DNA of 39,363 bases. It comes from a virus. The stretch spans positions 1 to 39,363 of IMG/VR virus record IMGVR_UViG_3300023274_000006. One strand, 5' to 3'. Below the pieces are notes generated by a model that worked only from the letters and a program-made list of their open reading frames with translations, did not search any database and had not been told where the DNA came from. Below, one piece after another: positions 23,888-30,032 of this stretch (the stretch's first letter is position 1; each line of letters begins with the position of its first letter). The position numbers and the translations under genes were made by a program.

Positions 23888-24772
23888 ATGGCAGGTAACC
23901 CGAATCCGGGCAGGATCACCGACGCACTGTGGTACTTCCGCACGCAGTGCCTGGCGCTTCAGTCGGGCACGCAAGACGGTGGCATCACGGTCGAACAGCC
24001 CGGCTACCACGGCACGCGCAACTGGATGATCGTCAACCGGCCGAACGACTACAGCATCCGCTTCGCCCCGGACAAGCTGGGGCCGGGCGACAAGGCGGCG
24101 GCGTTCGACTGGACGTTCCCCGACGCGCAGAGCGGCCGGTACGGCACGATCATCACCTACGGCTCACGGGTGCGCGACGCGCACCAGGCACGCGATCCCC
24201 GCGCCTACGGCTTCCGCGAGGTGCTGATTCAGGCGGATGCCGACGGCAACGCGGAGGGGTACGACTTCCTTCTGTGGAGCACCCGCACGCCGGACGACTC
24301 GCACCTGTGGCACGGGCACTTCAGCGTGCTGCGGCAGTACCTGAACGACATGACAGCCATGCGCGGGATGCTGAGCATCCTGGCTGGTGAACCGCTGTCG
24401 ACCTGGCAGGCGGGACGTAGCCGCTACGGCGGCACGGGAGTGGAGGACGACGTGGACAGCGATCAGAACCGACGACTGTTCAACCTGGAGGAGTTCGGAT
24501 CCTCCACGGAGAACATGGAACGCGACCGGCGGTACCTGGAGTGGGGCAAGAACCCGGGTGACGCGCCGAAAGTCGTGCCGAACAAGTTCGTCCGGGCGTT
24601 CGAAGAACTTCAGGCGGACGTCACGGAGATCAAGGAGGCGCTGGACGCGCCGACCGAGGTGAAACTGCCAGCCGACTTCGCCGATCAGGTCGCCGGAAAG
24701 GTCGCCGCACTGATGGGCGAAGAGCTGGCGACGTTGGTCGCCGACAAGCTGGCCGCGCGGCTGAAGGACTGA
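23888..24772 (+). CDS. Putative M15-like peptidoglycan hydrolase (endolysin candidate)
   Basis: A 294-residue protein from ATG 23888 with GGGAGG 8-10 nt upstream. The N-terminal 165 residues contain an ordered set of likely zinc/active-site segments: PGYHGTRN (about 38-45), GPGDKAAAFDWTFPDA (about 68-83) and SHLWHGHFSV (about 138-147). This resembles D,D-carboxypeptidase/hedgehog-fold (M15) hydrolases, though the first metal ligand is not certain. The C-terminal region is helical and charged, perhaps for binding or multimerisation. It precedes membrane genes, consistent with lysis; a tail-associated hydrolase is the alternative. Confidence 0.55.
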   Translation: MAGNPNPGRITDALWYFRTQCLALQSGTQDGGITVEQPGYHGTRNWMIVNRPNDYSIRFAPDKLGPGDKAAAFDWTFPDAQSGRYGTIITYGSRVRDAHQARDPRAYGFREVLIQADADGNAEGYDFLLWSTRTPDDSHLWHGHFSVLRQYLNDMTAMRGMLSILAGEPLSTWQAGRSRYGGTGVEDDVDSDQNRRLFNLEEFGSSTENMERDRRYLEWGKNPGDAPKVVPNKFVRAFEELQADVTEIKEALDAPTEVKLPADFADQVAGKVAALMGEELATLVADKLAARLKD

Positions 24773-24792
24773 AGCGCTCTCTTGATCGCCGC

Positions 24793-24828
24793 GTGCACGT
24801 GCGGATGCAACGCTTACTGCACGTGCAC
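24793..24828 (+). terminator. 10-bp hairpin after the hydrolase gene
   Basis: GTGCACGTGC (24793-24802) and GCACGTGCAC (24819-24828), loop 16 nt, about 20 bp after the stop of the hydrolase. No T-run. It may separate hydrolase from holin-region translation. Confidence 0.45.
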
Positions 24829-24869
24829 CCTCCCCGAGAGGGTATGCAGGGGACGCGGGGAGGGACAGG

Positions 24870-25199
24870 ATGCAACCGAGAGACGTATTCACCCTGGTAA
24901 AGGACGCATTATGTATGACGGTGGCATTGGCGGGCGGAATTTTCGAAGGGTTCATCAGGCAGGAGGAGCCCCGTCTGGGACTGCTGGGGTTTTACGTAGT
25001 GCTACTGGGGTTCGGCACGGCCGCGCCGGCCGCTCTCTCGCTCTTCAGTCCCACCAACCAGGCGGGGTCTTCGCCGCCGGACCCAGGGCCGGCGCCCGTC
25101 ACTTCGTCATCGACCCGACCGGTGGATCTGCAACACCCCCGCCGCCGTCGTCGTGGCGACGACGGTACGACGTCGTCGCACTCACGCTCGCGTCGGTGA
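24870..25199 (+). CDS. Lysis-region membrane protein
   Basis: A 109-residue protein from ATG 24870 behind GGGAGGGACAGG. Two hydrophobic segments (ALCMTVALAGGIFEGF and LLGFYVVLLGFGTAAPAALSLF) precede a Ser/Pro-rich tail, the organisation of small actinophage holin-associated membrane proteins. The last 30 codons overlap a second, better-coding frame (next entry), where this frame becomes an Arg/Ser run of doubtful meaning (HPRRRRRGDDGTTSSHSRSRR). Confidence 0.7.
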   Translation: MQPRDVFTLVKDALCMTVALAGGIFEGFIRQEEPRLGLLGFYVVLLGFGTAAPAALSLFSPTNQAGSSPPDPGPAPVTSSSTRPVDLQHPRRRRRGDDGTTSSHSRSRR

Positions 25200-25249
25200 T
25201 CGGTACGGGGATCATCGGAATGCTGCTGGTCGCGTGGGTCCTGAGATGA
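25091..25249 (+). CDS. Overlapping -1 frame encoding a membrane segment, start unresolved
   Basis: In the -1 frame relative to 24870, codons to 25249 encode FVIDPTGGSATPPPPSSW then RRRYDVVALTLASVIGTGI and a hydrophobic end, a good transmembrane helix with high third-position GC. Its TGA overlaps the next ATG (25246), as other real genes here do. No ATG, GTG or TTG with a ribosome site lies between 24911 and the helix. The left boundary given is arbitrary. Options are a -1 frameshift from the 24870 gene, a non-standard start (for example ATC 25109), or a sequencing indel. Confidence 0.45.
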   Translation, partial: GARHFVIDPTGGSATPPPPSSWRRRYDVVALTLASVIGTGIIGMLLVAWVLR

Positions 25250-25491
25250 GCCCGTACCGGGATCCACGGATGCGGGGGTACTTCGCCGCCGTCCTGGTGG
25301 TGTCGCTGGTGCTGAGCATGCTGGGCACGCTGCTCTACGTGAACTGGCAGCAGCACCGGTCCGACCGGCGCTTCTGCGCCGTGGTCGGCTCGACCGTCCA
25401 GGGCTACCGCGTCTCGCCGCCGACCAGCGAGGTCGGCCGCACCCAGCAACGCAACGCCGAGAAGTTATATCGAGATCTTGGATGTGAGTGA
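25246..25491 (+). CDS. Single-pass membrane protein (spanin-like candidate)
   Basis: Eighty-one residues from ATG 25246. A basic N-terminus, one transmembrane helix (YFAAVLVVSLVLSMLGTLLYV, about 12-32), then an extracytoplasmic part with two cysteines (FCAVVGSTVQGYRVSPPTSEVGR, and Cys near the end in YRDLGCE). Small proteins of this pattern recur in actinophage lysis cassettes; whether they act as spanins is inference. Confidence 0.65.
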   Translation: MSPYRDPRMRGYFAAVLVVSLVLSMLGTLLYVNWQQHRSDRRFCAVVGSTVQGYRVSPPTSEVGRTQQRNAEKLYRDLGCE

Positions 25492-25492
25492 G

Positions 25493-25861
25493 ATGAACCT
25501 GTCCTTCCGGCGCGAGCCGACCTTCTACCTTCAGGCGCTCCAGGCGGTGCTCGCACTCCTGGTCGCGTTCCGCGTCTTCGGCATCACCGACGAACTCAGC
25601 GCGCTGGTGCTGGCCCTGGGTGGTGCGGTGCTCGGCGCGATCAACGCGCTGAAGACCCGCCCCGTCGCGCCGGCCGCGTTCGTCGCCCTGGTGACCACGC
25701 TGGCGCCGCTGCTGGCGTACTTCGGGCTGAGCCTCACGGAGGTGCAGATGGGCGCGCTCCAGTTCGCGATCGTGACGTTCTTCGCGCTGCTGGTCCGTAC
25801 GCAGGTGTCCCCGACCGTCGACCCGGCGCCTACCGTTCCCGCCCAGGGCTCGGTACGGTAG
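25493..25861 (+). CDS. Holin-like protein
   Basis: A 122-residue protein from ATG 25493. Predicted membrane helices at about 14-30, 38-52, 65-82 and 88-104 (LQAVLALLVAFRVFGI, ALVLALGGAVLGAI, AFVALVTTLAPLLAYFGL, LQFAIVTFFALLV) with a short Pro-rich tail. It ends the late operon and lies downstream of the hydrolase, consistent with forming the inner-membrane lesion that releases or activates the lysin. Confidence 0.72.
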   Translation: MNLSFRREPTFYLQALQAVLALLVAFRVFGITDELSALVLALGGAVLGAINALKTRPVAPAAFVALVTTLAPLLAYFGLSLTEVQMGALQFAIVTFFALLVRTQVSPTVDPAPTVPAQGSVR

Positions 25862-25884
25862 CGGAGTCCTGGCCCTAGGACACG

Positions 25885-25923
25885 ACGAAGCACCTGCCCT
25901 CCACCCCGGGGCAGGTGCTTCGT
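25885..25923. terminator. Bidirectional terminator between converging arms
   Basis: A perfect 15-bp stem (25885-25899 with 25909-25923, ACGAAGCACCTGCCC) and 9-nt loop, placed between the last late gene and the last gene of the leftward arm. Confidence 0.85.
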
Positions 25924-25934
25924 GTTGTGCGGGA

Positions 25935-26015
25935 TCAGCGTCCGGGGCGCGGCGGGCGGATGCACGTGCACGCGGACGGGTAGTTCCCGCAACCGAGGCA
26001 GGGGCGGTCCTTCAT
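25935..26015 (-). CDS. 26-residue zinc-knuckle-like peptide
   Basis: From ATG 26015 with AAAGGAG about 10 nt upstream, overlapping the previous gene (ATGA). It contains CLGCGNYPSACTC, a C-x2-C and C-x-C pair, in a Pro/Arg-rich context. Too short for family recognition; the ribosome site and overlap support translation. Confidence 0.55.
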   Translation of the reverse strand: MKDRPCLGCGNYPSACTCIRPPRPGR

Positions 26016-26197
26016 GGCTGGTCACTCCTTTCGGGGCGATCGTGAACGGGGCAGATCATCAGGCGGTACCCGGCGAGCGTCGGATGGTAGAGCGGGATGC
26101 GCTTGGGGGCCAGATCTTCTACCCCGCCGTGCGTTTCCTCGCACATCGTGCACCGACGCCCCAAGTTGACCTTCAGAGTGCGTCGCCCCTCGCTCAC
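26012..26197 (-). CDS. Small zinc-ribbon-like protein
   Basis: Sixty-one residues from GTG 26197, overlapping the 30-residue gene upstream. RRCTMCEETHGG and ICPVHDRP supply C-x2-C and C-x2-H, a probable single zinc site. A longer frame to 26308 exists, but its extra part is antisense-like and the overlap favours GTG 26197. Function unknown. Confidence 0.6.
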   Translation of the reverse strand: MSEGRRTLKVNLGRRCTMCEETHGGVEDLAPKRIPLYHPTLAGYRLMICPVHDRPERSDQP

Positions 26198-26286
26198 CGC
26201 GCCACCCTCCAGAGCCACACCAGCCAGGCTGCGGCGACGGCGGCGCCGGCCGCCAAGCCGGCCAGGAAAGCGCGTGCCCCGTTCAC
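26194..26286 (-). CDS. 30-residue single-helix membrane peptide
   Basis: From GTG 26286, overlapping genes on both sides. The sequence NGARAFLAGLAAGAAVAAAW and the following LVWLWRVAR form one membrane helix ending in basic residues. No family is recognised. Confidence 0.5.
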   Translation of the reverse strand: MNGARAFLAGLAAGAAVAAAWLVWLWRVAR

Positions 26287-26600
26287 CGGACCCGCTCCCA
26301 GCGATCACCGATCCGGGCGTTCAGGCACTCGGCCTCGGAGTTCGGATCGAGCAGCACGCGATGCGCGATCGTGTTGCCTGCCGGCTTGATCCACAGCCGG
26401 CACCGGTGCGGGAAGTCTCCGGAGAAACGGAAGCCGATGACCGTGCCCGACGTCGGGGCGAGCGTCGCGCCCGTGCGCGGAACCACCCACACGATCAGCA
26501 CGATGCAGGCCGCCGCCAGCGCGATACCGACCAGGAGTTGCGCCCACGCCTCGGCCGCGCTCGGCGGCCGGGTCACGTAGTGTCTGCCGGTCCTCCGCAC
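26283..26600 (-). CDS. Membrane-anchored hypothetical protein
   Basis: A 105-residue protein from GTG 26600 with GGAGG 7-11 nt upstream. One transmembrane helix (LLVGIALAAACIVLIVWVV, about 23-41) anchors a beta-rich domain with two cysteines (HRCRLWIK, EAECLNAR). Function unknown; it could alter the infected cell surface, but nothing shows this directly. Confidence 0.6.
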   Translation of the reverse strand: MRRTGRHYVTRPPSAAEAWAQLLVGIALAAACIVLIVWVVPRTGATLAPTSGTVIGFRFSGDFPHRCRLWIKPAGNTIAHRVLLDPNSEAECLNARIGDRWERVR

Positions 26601-26602
26601 GG

Positions 26603-26833
26603 CTACACCTCCTGTTCGCGCACGGTCAGGTTGATGTCCATCCCCAGCACGTCCGCCCATCGTCGCAGGATCGGCAGCGTCGTGGCGTTGAACCCTCGCT
26701 CGGCGCGACTGATCAGCCCCGCCGCGCACGGGATCCTGCGCTGCACGTCGGACTGCGACAGGCCCTGCCGGATCCGCTCGGCGGTCAGCGCGACGATGAT
26801 CGGATCAATCGAATTGCCGACCTCCGGGCTCAT
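26603..26833 (-). CDS. XRE-family helix-turn-helix regulator
   Basis: Seventy-six residues from ATG 26833, overlapping the upstream stop. A standard HTH_3 domain fills it: AERIRQGLSQSDVQRRIPCAAGLISRAERGFNATTLPILRRWADVLG. The recognition helix is around AAGLISRAER. Candidate regulator of phage promoters or of a host gene; the only cognate-type protein in the genome is the DUF397 protein at 6238, far away. It lies inside the leftward operon starting at the promoter 27371-27399. Confidence 0.85.
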   Translation of the reverse strand: MSPEVGNSIDPIIVALTAERIRQGLSQSDVQRRIPCAAGLISRAERGFNATTLPILRRWADVLGMDINLTVREQEV

Positions 26834-27339
26834 GATCCCGCCGCCGTGCCGAACGTGAACGGAGCACCGGGCAGGGTGAGCGGCCCCCACTCCTCTTCCA
26901 CCTGCGCGGGGGTGAGGGCGACCGCTCCCATCGAATACGTGCCGTCGTCGTTGAGCGTCCACTCATCCCCGTCGCGGTCGGCCACTACCGGCGGCAGCGC
27001 ACTCGCAGTCACGGACGGCACCGCCTGCCCCTCGGCCAGCACGTGCGCCGCGAGATTCCGGTAGCCGGCGGCGTACGCCTCGCGCAACGCCTGGCAGATC
27101 GATTCATTGGTGCCCCCAGCACGGAGAACGCTCTCCAGGAGCCGCGTCGCCGTGCCGTCCGGGATCTCGATCAGCTTCATGCCCCTACCGTCCTGTTCGT
27201 CTCGCTCGTTCCGGGCTTCCCATCCGCGCACGTAACCGACGAACTCCGCCTCGATCAGCACGCGCTCGATTTCCGCGTTCGTCGGATCGCCGGAGGCGAT
27301 CCTGTTCAGCAGTTCAGCTCGCTTCTCCGGCCAGTTCAC
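26830..27339 (-). CDS. Hypothetical 169-residue protein
   Basis: From GTG 27339 with GGAG 12-15 nt upstream. The N-terminal half is helical with two repeats of a similar layout (ELLNRIASGDPTNAEIERVLIEAEFVGYVRGWEA and RLLESVLRAGGTNESICQALREAYAAGYRNLAA); the C-terminal half is a short beta unit (DEWTLNDDGTYSMGA). First gene of the operon that includes the XRE regulator. No family is recognised. Confidence 0.65.
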   Translation of the reverse strand: MNWPEKRAELLNRIASGDPTNAEIERVLIEAEFVGYVRGWEARNERDEQDGRGMKLIEIPDGTATRLLESVLRAGGTNESICQALREAYAAGYRNLAAHVLAEGQAVPSVTASALPPVVADRDGDEWTLNDDGTYSMGAVALTPAQVEEEWGPLTLPGAPFTFGTAAGS

Positions 27340-27370
27340 GATCCCGCCTCTCCGTCGTCGTCATACCAGT

Positions 27371-27399
27371 AGCCTAACAGGTTCATGGTAGCGATGCAA
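27371..27399 (-). promoter_or_regulatory. Right-arm promoter for the 27339 operon
   Basis: TTGCAT (27394-27399), 17-nt spacer CGCTACCATGAACCTGT, TAGGCT (27371-27376). The spacer keeps CTA and AACCTGT of the shared operator but diverges in the middle. Confidence 0.75.
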
Positions 27400-27408
27400 G
27401 AAGACACA

Positions 27409-27445
27409 GCAACCCCCGACCAAGATCAATCTGGTCGGGGGTTGC
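27409..27445 (-). terminator. Terminator of the DUF2637 gene
   Basis: A 14-bp stem (GCAACCCCCGACCA, 27409-27422, with 27432-27445) and 9-nt loop, 15 bp after the DUF2637 stop and immediately upstream of the next promoter. Confidence 0.8.
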
Positions 27446-27460
27446 GTGACGGTGGCAGTG

Positions 27461-28279
27461 TCAGGCGGTCGCGCGGTAGGCCCTGACGTACCGCCACCCG
27501 GTCGACAGGCTGACGTCGAACAGCGACGCCACCTTGTCCGCCAGGACGCTGTCGCTCGTCGCCACGCTCGCGTTGTCGTCCAGCCACTTCAGCGCGGCCG
27601 CCTTGACGCTGGCACGCTTCGTCGGGACCGTCGCGACGGGGCCGGCGTCGGTGTCGACGGTGAGGGCGCCCCGCCCGCCGGTGGCGACGCGGGGTGCGGT
27701 GACGGCGGCCAGCGTCTCACGCGTCAGCGCCAGCTCAGCGCGCAGCTCCTGGTTGGTGGACGCGGTCGCGGCGGCGGCGTGGATCAGCGACAGCGGCAGG
27801 AGGCCGGCCGTGATCTTGTCGGTGGCGGTGCCGGTACGCGCGGCGACCACACCGATGCTGCGCATGTGGATGCCAAGCGCGGCGAACGCCGGAGGGATCG
27901 CCCCCATCACGACGGACAGCACGACCAGCACGATCGCCGCGCCGGCAAGCGCCTGCGTCGCGCCGTGGTAGAGACTCTGCGCCGCGACACCAACCAGGGC
28001 GGCGGCGTAGGTGTTCTTGCGCGCGAAGCTGGCCAGCGTCCGGTTACTGCTGAAGGTCCACAGCACCAGCGCGCTGATCACGTACGCGTCGACCACGCCG
28101 ACCATCGCCCACGACGTGCGCAGCGTCAGCTCGCTGGTGACGCCCGGCACGGACACCGTGATCTTGCCGGTATACCCGGCCAGCTCGGCGAGGCGGACCC
28201 ACGTCTCCGCGCTCAGGACGAACGAGCAGAGGATCGAAACCCAGCTTGCCCGCTTCGCCAGCTTCGGCTCTACCGTCAT
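27461..28279 (-). CDS. DUF2637 membrane protein with C-terminal HTH-like domain
   Basis: A 272-residue protein from ATG 28279 (GGGAG 8 nt upstream; the in-frame ATG 28309 has none). Four hydrophobic helices are interspersed with LSAETWVRLAELAGYTG, VDAYVISALVLW, NTYAAALVGVAAQSLYHGATQ and GAIPPAFAALGIHMRSI, the DUF2637 pattern known from actinomycete plasmids and integrative elements. A linker leads to about 50 C-terminal residues (AALKWLDDNASVATSDSVLADKVASLFDVSLSTGWRYVRAYRA) resembling a DNA-binding helix-turn-helix. On plasmids such proteins accompany transfer or spread functions; here the role is unknown. Confidence 0.8.
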   Translation of the reverse strand: MTVEPKLAKRASWVSILCSFVLSAETWVRLAELAGYTGKITVSVPGVTSELTLRTSWAMVGVVDAYVISALVLWTFSSNRTLASFARKNTYAAALVGVAAQSLYHGATQALAGAAIVLVVLSVVMGAIPPAFAALGIHMRSIGVVAARTGTATDKITAGLLPLSLIHAAAATASTNQELRAELALTRETLAAVTAPRVATGGRGALTVDTDAGPVATVPTKRASVKAAALKWLDDNASVATSDSVLADKVASLFDVSLSTGWRYVRAYRATA

Positions 28280-28327
28280 GTCACTGTCTCCCGTCAGCGT
28301 CCCTGTCATCTCATCTGCTCTGACACT

Positions 28328-28356
28328 AGCCTAACAGAAACCTAGTAGGTCTGCAA
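28328..28356 (-). promoter_or_regulatory. Right-arm promoter for DUF2637 gene
   Basis: TTGCAG (28351-28356), spacer ACCTACTAGGTTTCTGT, TAGGCT (28328-28333). Predicted leader about 42 nt. Confidence 0.82.
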
Positions 28357-28373
28357 GCGGCAGGCTGACATGA

Positions 28374-28412
28374 CAGTGACACCCCTGACATGTCATGTCA
28401 GGGGTGTCACTG
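28374..28412 (-). terminator. 17-bp terminator hairpin
   Basis: Arms 28374-28390 and 28396-28412 are perfectly complementary with a 5-nt loop (TGTCA). It ends the short RNA described at 28374-28442. Confidence 0.85.
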
Positions 28413-28442
28413 GTGCTGTTCGCAGGGCCTTCTCCACCCTGC
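28374..28442 (-). ncRNA. Putative phage small RNA (about 70 nt)
   Basis: A right-arm promoter (28449-28477) predicts a first base at 28442, exactly the foot of a 6-bp hairpin GCAGGG-N9-CCCTGC (28442-28422). A 9-nt linker and the 17-bp terminator follow. The 9-nt loop reads TGGAGAAGG, which contains a Shine-Dalgarno-like GGAG. The only coding potential is a 14-codon GTG frame with no ribosome site of its own. The layout is that of a self-contained small RNA gene; a leader peptide is the alternative. Confidence 0.6.
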
Positions 28443-28448
28443 CTCTAT

Positions 28449-28477
28449 AGGCTAACAGGTTCCTAGTAGGTATGCAA
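28449..28477 (-). promoter_or_regulatory. Right-arm promoter for the small RNA
   Basis: TTGCAT (28472-28477), spacer ACCTACTAGGAACCTGT, TAGCCT (28449-28454). Its -35 abuts the preceding terminator. Confidence 0.78.
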
Positions 28478-28512
28478 GTGCCGGCCGGGAGCTGACTCTC
28501 ACCGGCCGGCAC
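28478..28512 (-). terminator. 11-bp terminator after the 28544-28780 gene
   Basis: GTGCCGGCCGG (28478-28488) with CCGGCCGGCAC (28502-28512), 13-nt loop. It ends one base before the small-RNA promoter begins. Confidence 0.78.
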
Positions 28513-28543
28513 AAGATCTTGAGCGGCGAGGCCGCCCCGGGCC

Positions 28544-28780
28544 TCAGCCCCGGCGCCCCGTGCGGATGCTGGTCCGGGCGTGCTCGGCGTTCCAGAAGAT
28601 CGCGATCTCGGCCCGCTCGGTGAGGTTGGCCCGGATCTCGGTGGCCGTCGCGGCCGGCTTGCCGCGCATCTGGCGGACCGCGTTGATCTCGGCGAGGTTG
28701 GCGGCGACCCGCTGGTCGGTGGCGCTGTCGGCAACCTGGGTGGTCTTGACGATCGTCCCGGCCTTGGTGATCTTCCGCAT
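28544..28780 (-). CDS. Hypothetical 78-residue early protein
   Basis: From ATG 28780 with GAGGAG 7 nt upstream. Helical and basic (RKITKAGTIVKTTQVADSATDQRVAANLAEINAVRQMRGK), then ATATEIRANLTERAEIAIFW. Carries its own shared-type promoter and its own terminator, so it is a single-gene transcription unit. No family is recognised. Confidence 0.68.
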   Translation of the reverse strand: MRKITKAGTIVKTTQVADSATDQRVAANLAEINAVRQMRGKPAATATEIRANLTERAEIAIFWNAEHARTSIRTGRRG

Positions 28781-28816
28781 GTCCCGCTCCTCTGTCTCCG
28801 TCTTCCTTGTACCTAA

Positions 28817-28845
28817 AGTCTAACAGGAACCTACTAGGTCTGCAA
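28817..28845 (-). promoter_or_regulatory. Right-arm promoter for the 28780 gene
   Basis: TTGCAG (28840-28845), spacer ACCTAGTAGGTTCCTGT, TAGACT (28817-28822). Confidence 0.82.
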
Positions 28846-28874
28846 GGGGTCGAGCAAAAGATCTTGGGACGACG

Positions 28875-28904
28875 TCGGACCGGCGTCACCCGACGCCGGT
28901 CCGA
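28875..28904 (-). terminator. 13-bp terminator
   Basis: TCGGACCGGCGTC (28875-28887) with its complement (28892-28904) and a 4-nt loop (ACCC), 10 bp after the 13-residue frame. Confidence 0.82.
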
Positions 28905-28913
28905 TGATCTTGA

Positions 28914-28955
28914 TCAGCTCCAGAAAATGTCGAAGATCGTGGCAAGGTCGTGCAT
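28914..28955 (-). CDS. 13-residue peptide (possible leader or toxin-like peptide)
   Basis: ATG 28955 follows GGGGAGG with an 8-nt gap, a better ribosome site than most genes here, and encodes MHDLATIFDIFWS. The peptide is hydrophobic and amphipathic. Hairpins lie just upstream (28975-28996) and a terminator just downstream. With so few codons, coding status rests on the ribosome site. Confidence 0.45.
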   Translation of the reverse strand: MHDLATIFDIFWS

Positions 28956-28974
28956 GGTCGTTGCCTCCCCTCGG

Positions 28975-28996
28975 CCGATTGAAGCGTTTCAATCGG
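28975..28996 (-). other. 9-bp hairpin upstream of the 13-residue frame
   Basis: CCGATTGAA (28975-28983) with TTCAATCGG (28988-28996), 4-nt loop; a second GGCGG-CCGCC hairpin is at 28995-29008. The two share bases and are mutually exclusive at the junction. Confidence 0.55.
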
Positions 28997-29026
28997 CGGG
29001 GCTCCGCCGACCGGTCTCGGGGGACG

Positions 29027-29386
29027 CTACCGCTGATCCCCGCCAATCCCCCAGCGCTGCCGGATATCGTTCAGCTTCACACCCGGATCACTACAGACGT
29101 AGCGATCCCCACCGACGACCCGGAGCCAGATGTCACCCTCACCGTCGGTCACGACGTCCGGCAGTCCGGCCGACTCCGGCGTCTCGGCCGGTGCCGGCAT
29201 GGCGTTCGCATGCTCCATCTGCGTGAGCATGTCCTTCGCCAACTGGACCTGCGCCTTCAGACTGTCGGCGATCGAGCACGCCGCCGTGACCGCCGCCCAC
29301 GTCAGCGCGGACTCCATGCGCTCCGGGTCGGTCACCCGGTGCGAGCGCGCCGCCTTCAGGTGGTCCTGGTAGTCCTGGTCCGTCAT
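29027..29386 (-). CDS. Hypothetical 119-residue protein
   Basis: From ATG 29386 with GGGAGA 5-10 nt upstream. The first 75 residues are helical (DQDYQDHLKAARSHRVTDPERMESALTWAAVTAACSIADSLKAQVQLAKDML); the C-terminus is a small beta unit (GDIWLRVVGGDRYVCSDPGVKLNDIRQRWGI). No family is recognised. The tRNA-like gene 29421-29497 lies directly upstream on the same strand. Confidence 0.65.
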   Translation of the reverse strand: MTDQDYQDHLKAARSHRVTDPERMESALTWAAVTAACSIADSLKAQVQLAKDMLTQMEHANAMPAPAETPESAGLPDVVTDGEGDIWLRVVGGDRYVCSDPGVKLNDIRQRWGIGGDQR

Positions 29387-29420
29387 GATCTCTCCCGTCG
29401 CTGCACTGGTTGGTCTACGT

Positions 29421-29497
29421 GCGCCCGGTGGGAATCGAACCCACTTGATCACCCACCTGCCGATGGGTGCCCCTTCCCGGTGTCGGGGTTCGGGCGC
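29421..29497 (-). tRNA. tRNA-like gene with 8-nt anticodon loop
   Basis: A perfect 7-bp acceptor (GCGCCCG/CGGGCGC), D-arm CCCC-loop-GGGG with GGG in the loop, and T-arm GTGGG-TTCGATT-CCCAC. The anticodon stem is 5 bp (ACCCA/TGGGT) but its loop is 8 nt (TCGGCAGG) without the near-universal U33, and position 8 is A. Decoding identity cannot be assigned. Confidence 0.6.
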
Positions 29498-29500
29498 TTG

Positions 29501-29526
29501 CCGGGCGGCGGGGGAGTGCCGCCCGG
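29501..29526 (-). terminator. 9-bp hairpin between the 29994 gene and the tRNA-like gene
   Basis: CCGGGCGGC (29501-29509) with GCCGCCCGG (29518-29526), loop 8 nt. Either a terminator or a processing signal ahead of the tRNA-like RNA. Confidence 0.6.
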
Positions 29527-29535
29527 TGTCGTGCG

Positions 29536-29994
29536 TCAGATCTTGCCGGCGTCCTCCAGCCAGGCCTCGCCCGCATCGTTGATCTTGAACACCTGAACCA
29601 TGTCGGCGGAGCAGTCGTCACCGGGCGGGCAGGCGAAACCGTGCGTCTCGCAGTCCGTCTGCACGTCGCCCATCCTCTCCTCCACCAGCTCGCGCGCCGT
29701 CTCGGAGTCGAAGATGCCGCCCAGCTCGACACCGAAGCGCGGCGTCATGAGGTACGCCTCCGTCAGCAGCTCCGCCGCCGCGTCCGTGATCTGTGCGAGC
29801 GGGGCGCTGCCGACGGGGAACTGCGCGAGCCTCTCGCAGTCCTTCACGCCGGTGACGATCGGCGGCGTGTGGACCTTGTTGCCGCAGGTGTGCGAGAGTC
29901 CGCCGCAGTAGCAGGGCTCCGGCTTACCGGTCGGTGCGATCATGCCGTACTGCGCCCACACCATGTCCCGGTCGCTGCGCATCTGCGTGCCCAT
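29536..29994 (-). CDS. Cys-rich hypothetical protein
   Basis: A 152-residue protein from ATG 29994 with GGGAG 7-11 nt upstream. Two cysteine clusters, CYCGGLSHTCG near the N-terminus (residues 28-38) and CETHGFACPPGDDC near 115-128, suggest metal binding or disulfides. The centre is helical (ITDAAAELLTEAYLM). First gene behind the promoter at 30033-30062. No family is recognised. Confidence 0.66.
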   Translation of the reverse strand: MGTQMRSDRDMVWAQYGMIAPTGKPEPCYCGGLSHTCGNKVHTPPIVTGVKDCERLAQFPVGSAPLAQITDAAAELLTEAYLMTPRFGVELGGIFDSETARELVEERMGDVQTDCETHGFACPPGDDCSADMVQVFKINDAGEAWLEDAGKI

Positions 29995-30032
29995 CTCGAT
30001 CTCCCTCGCTCGCTCCGTCTTGCTGTACCCAT

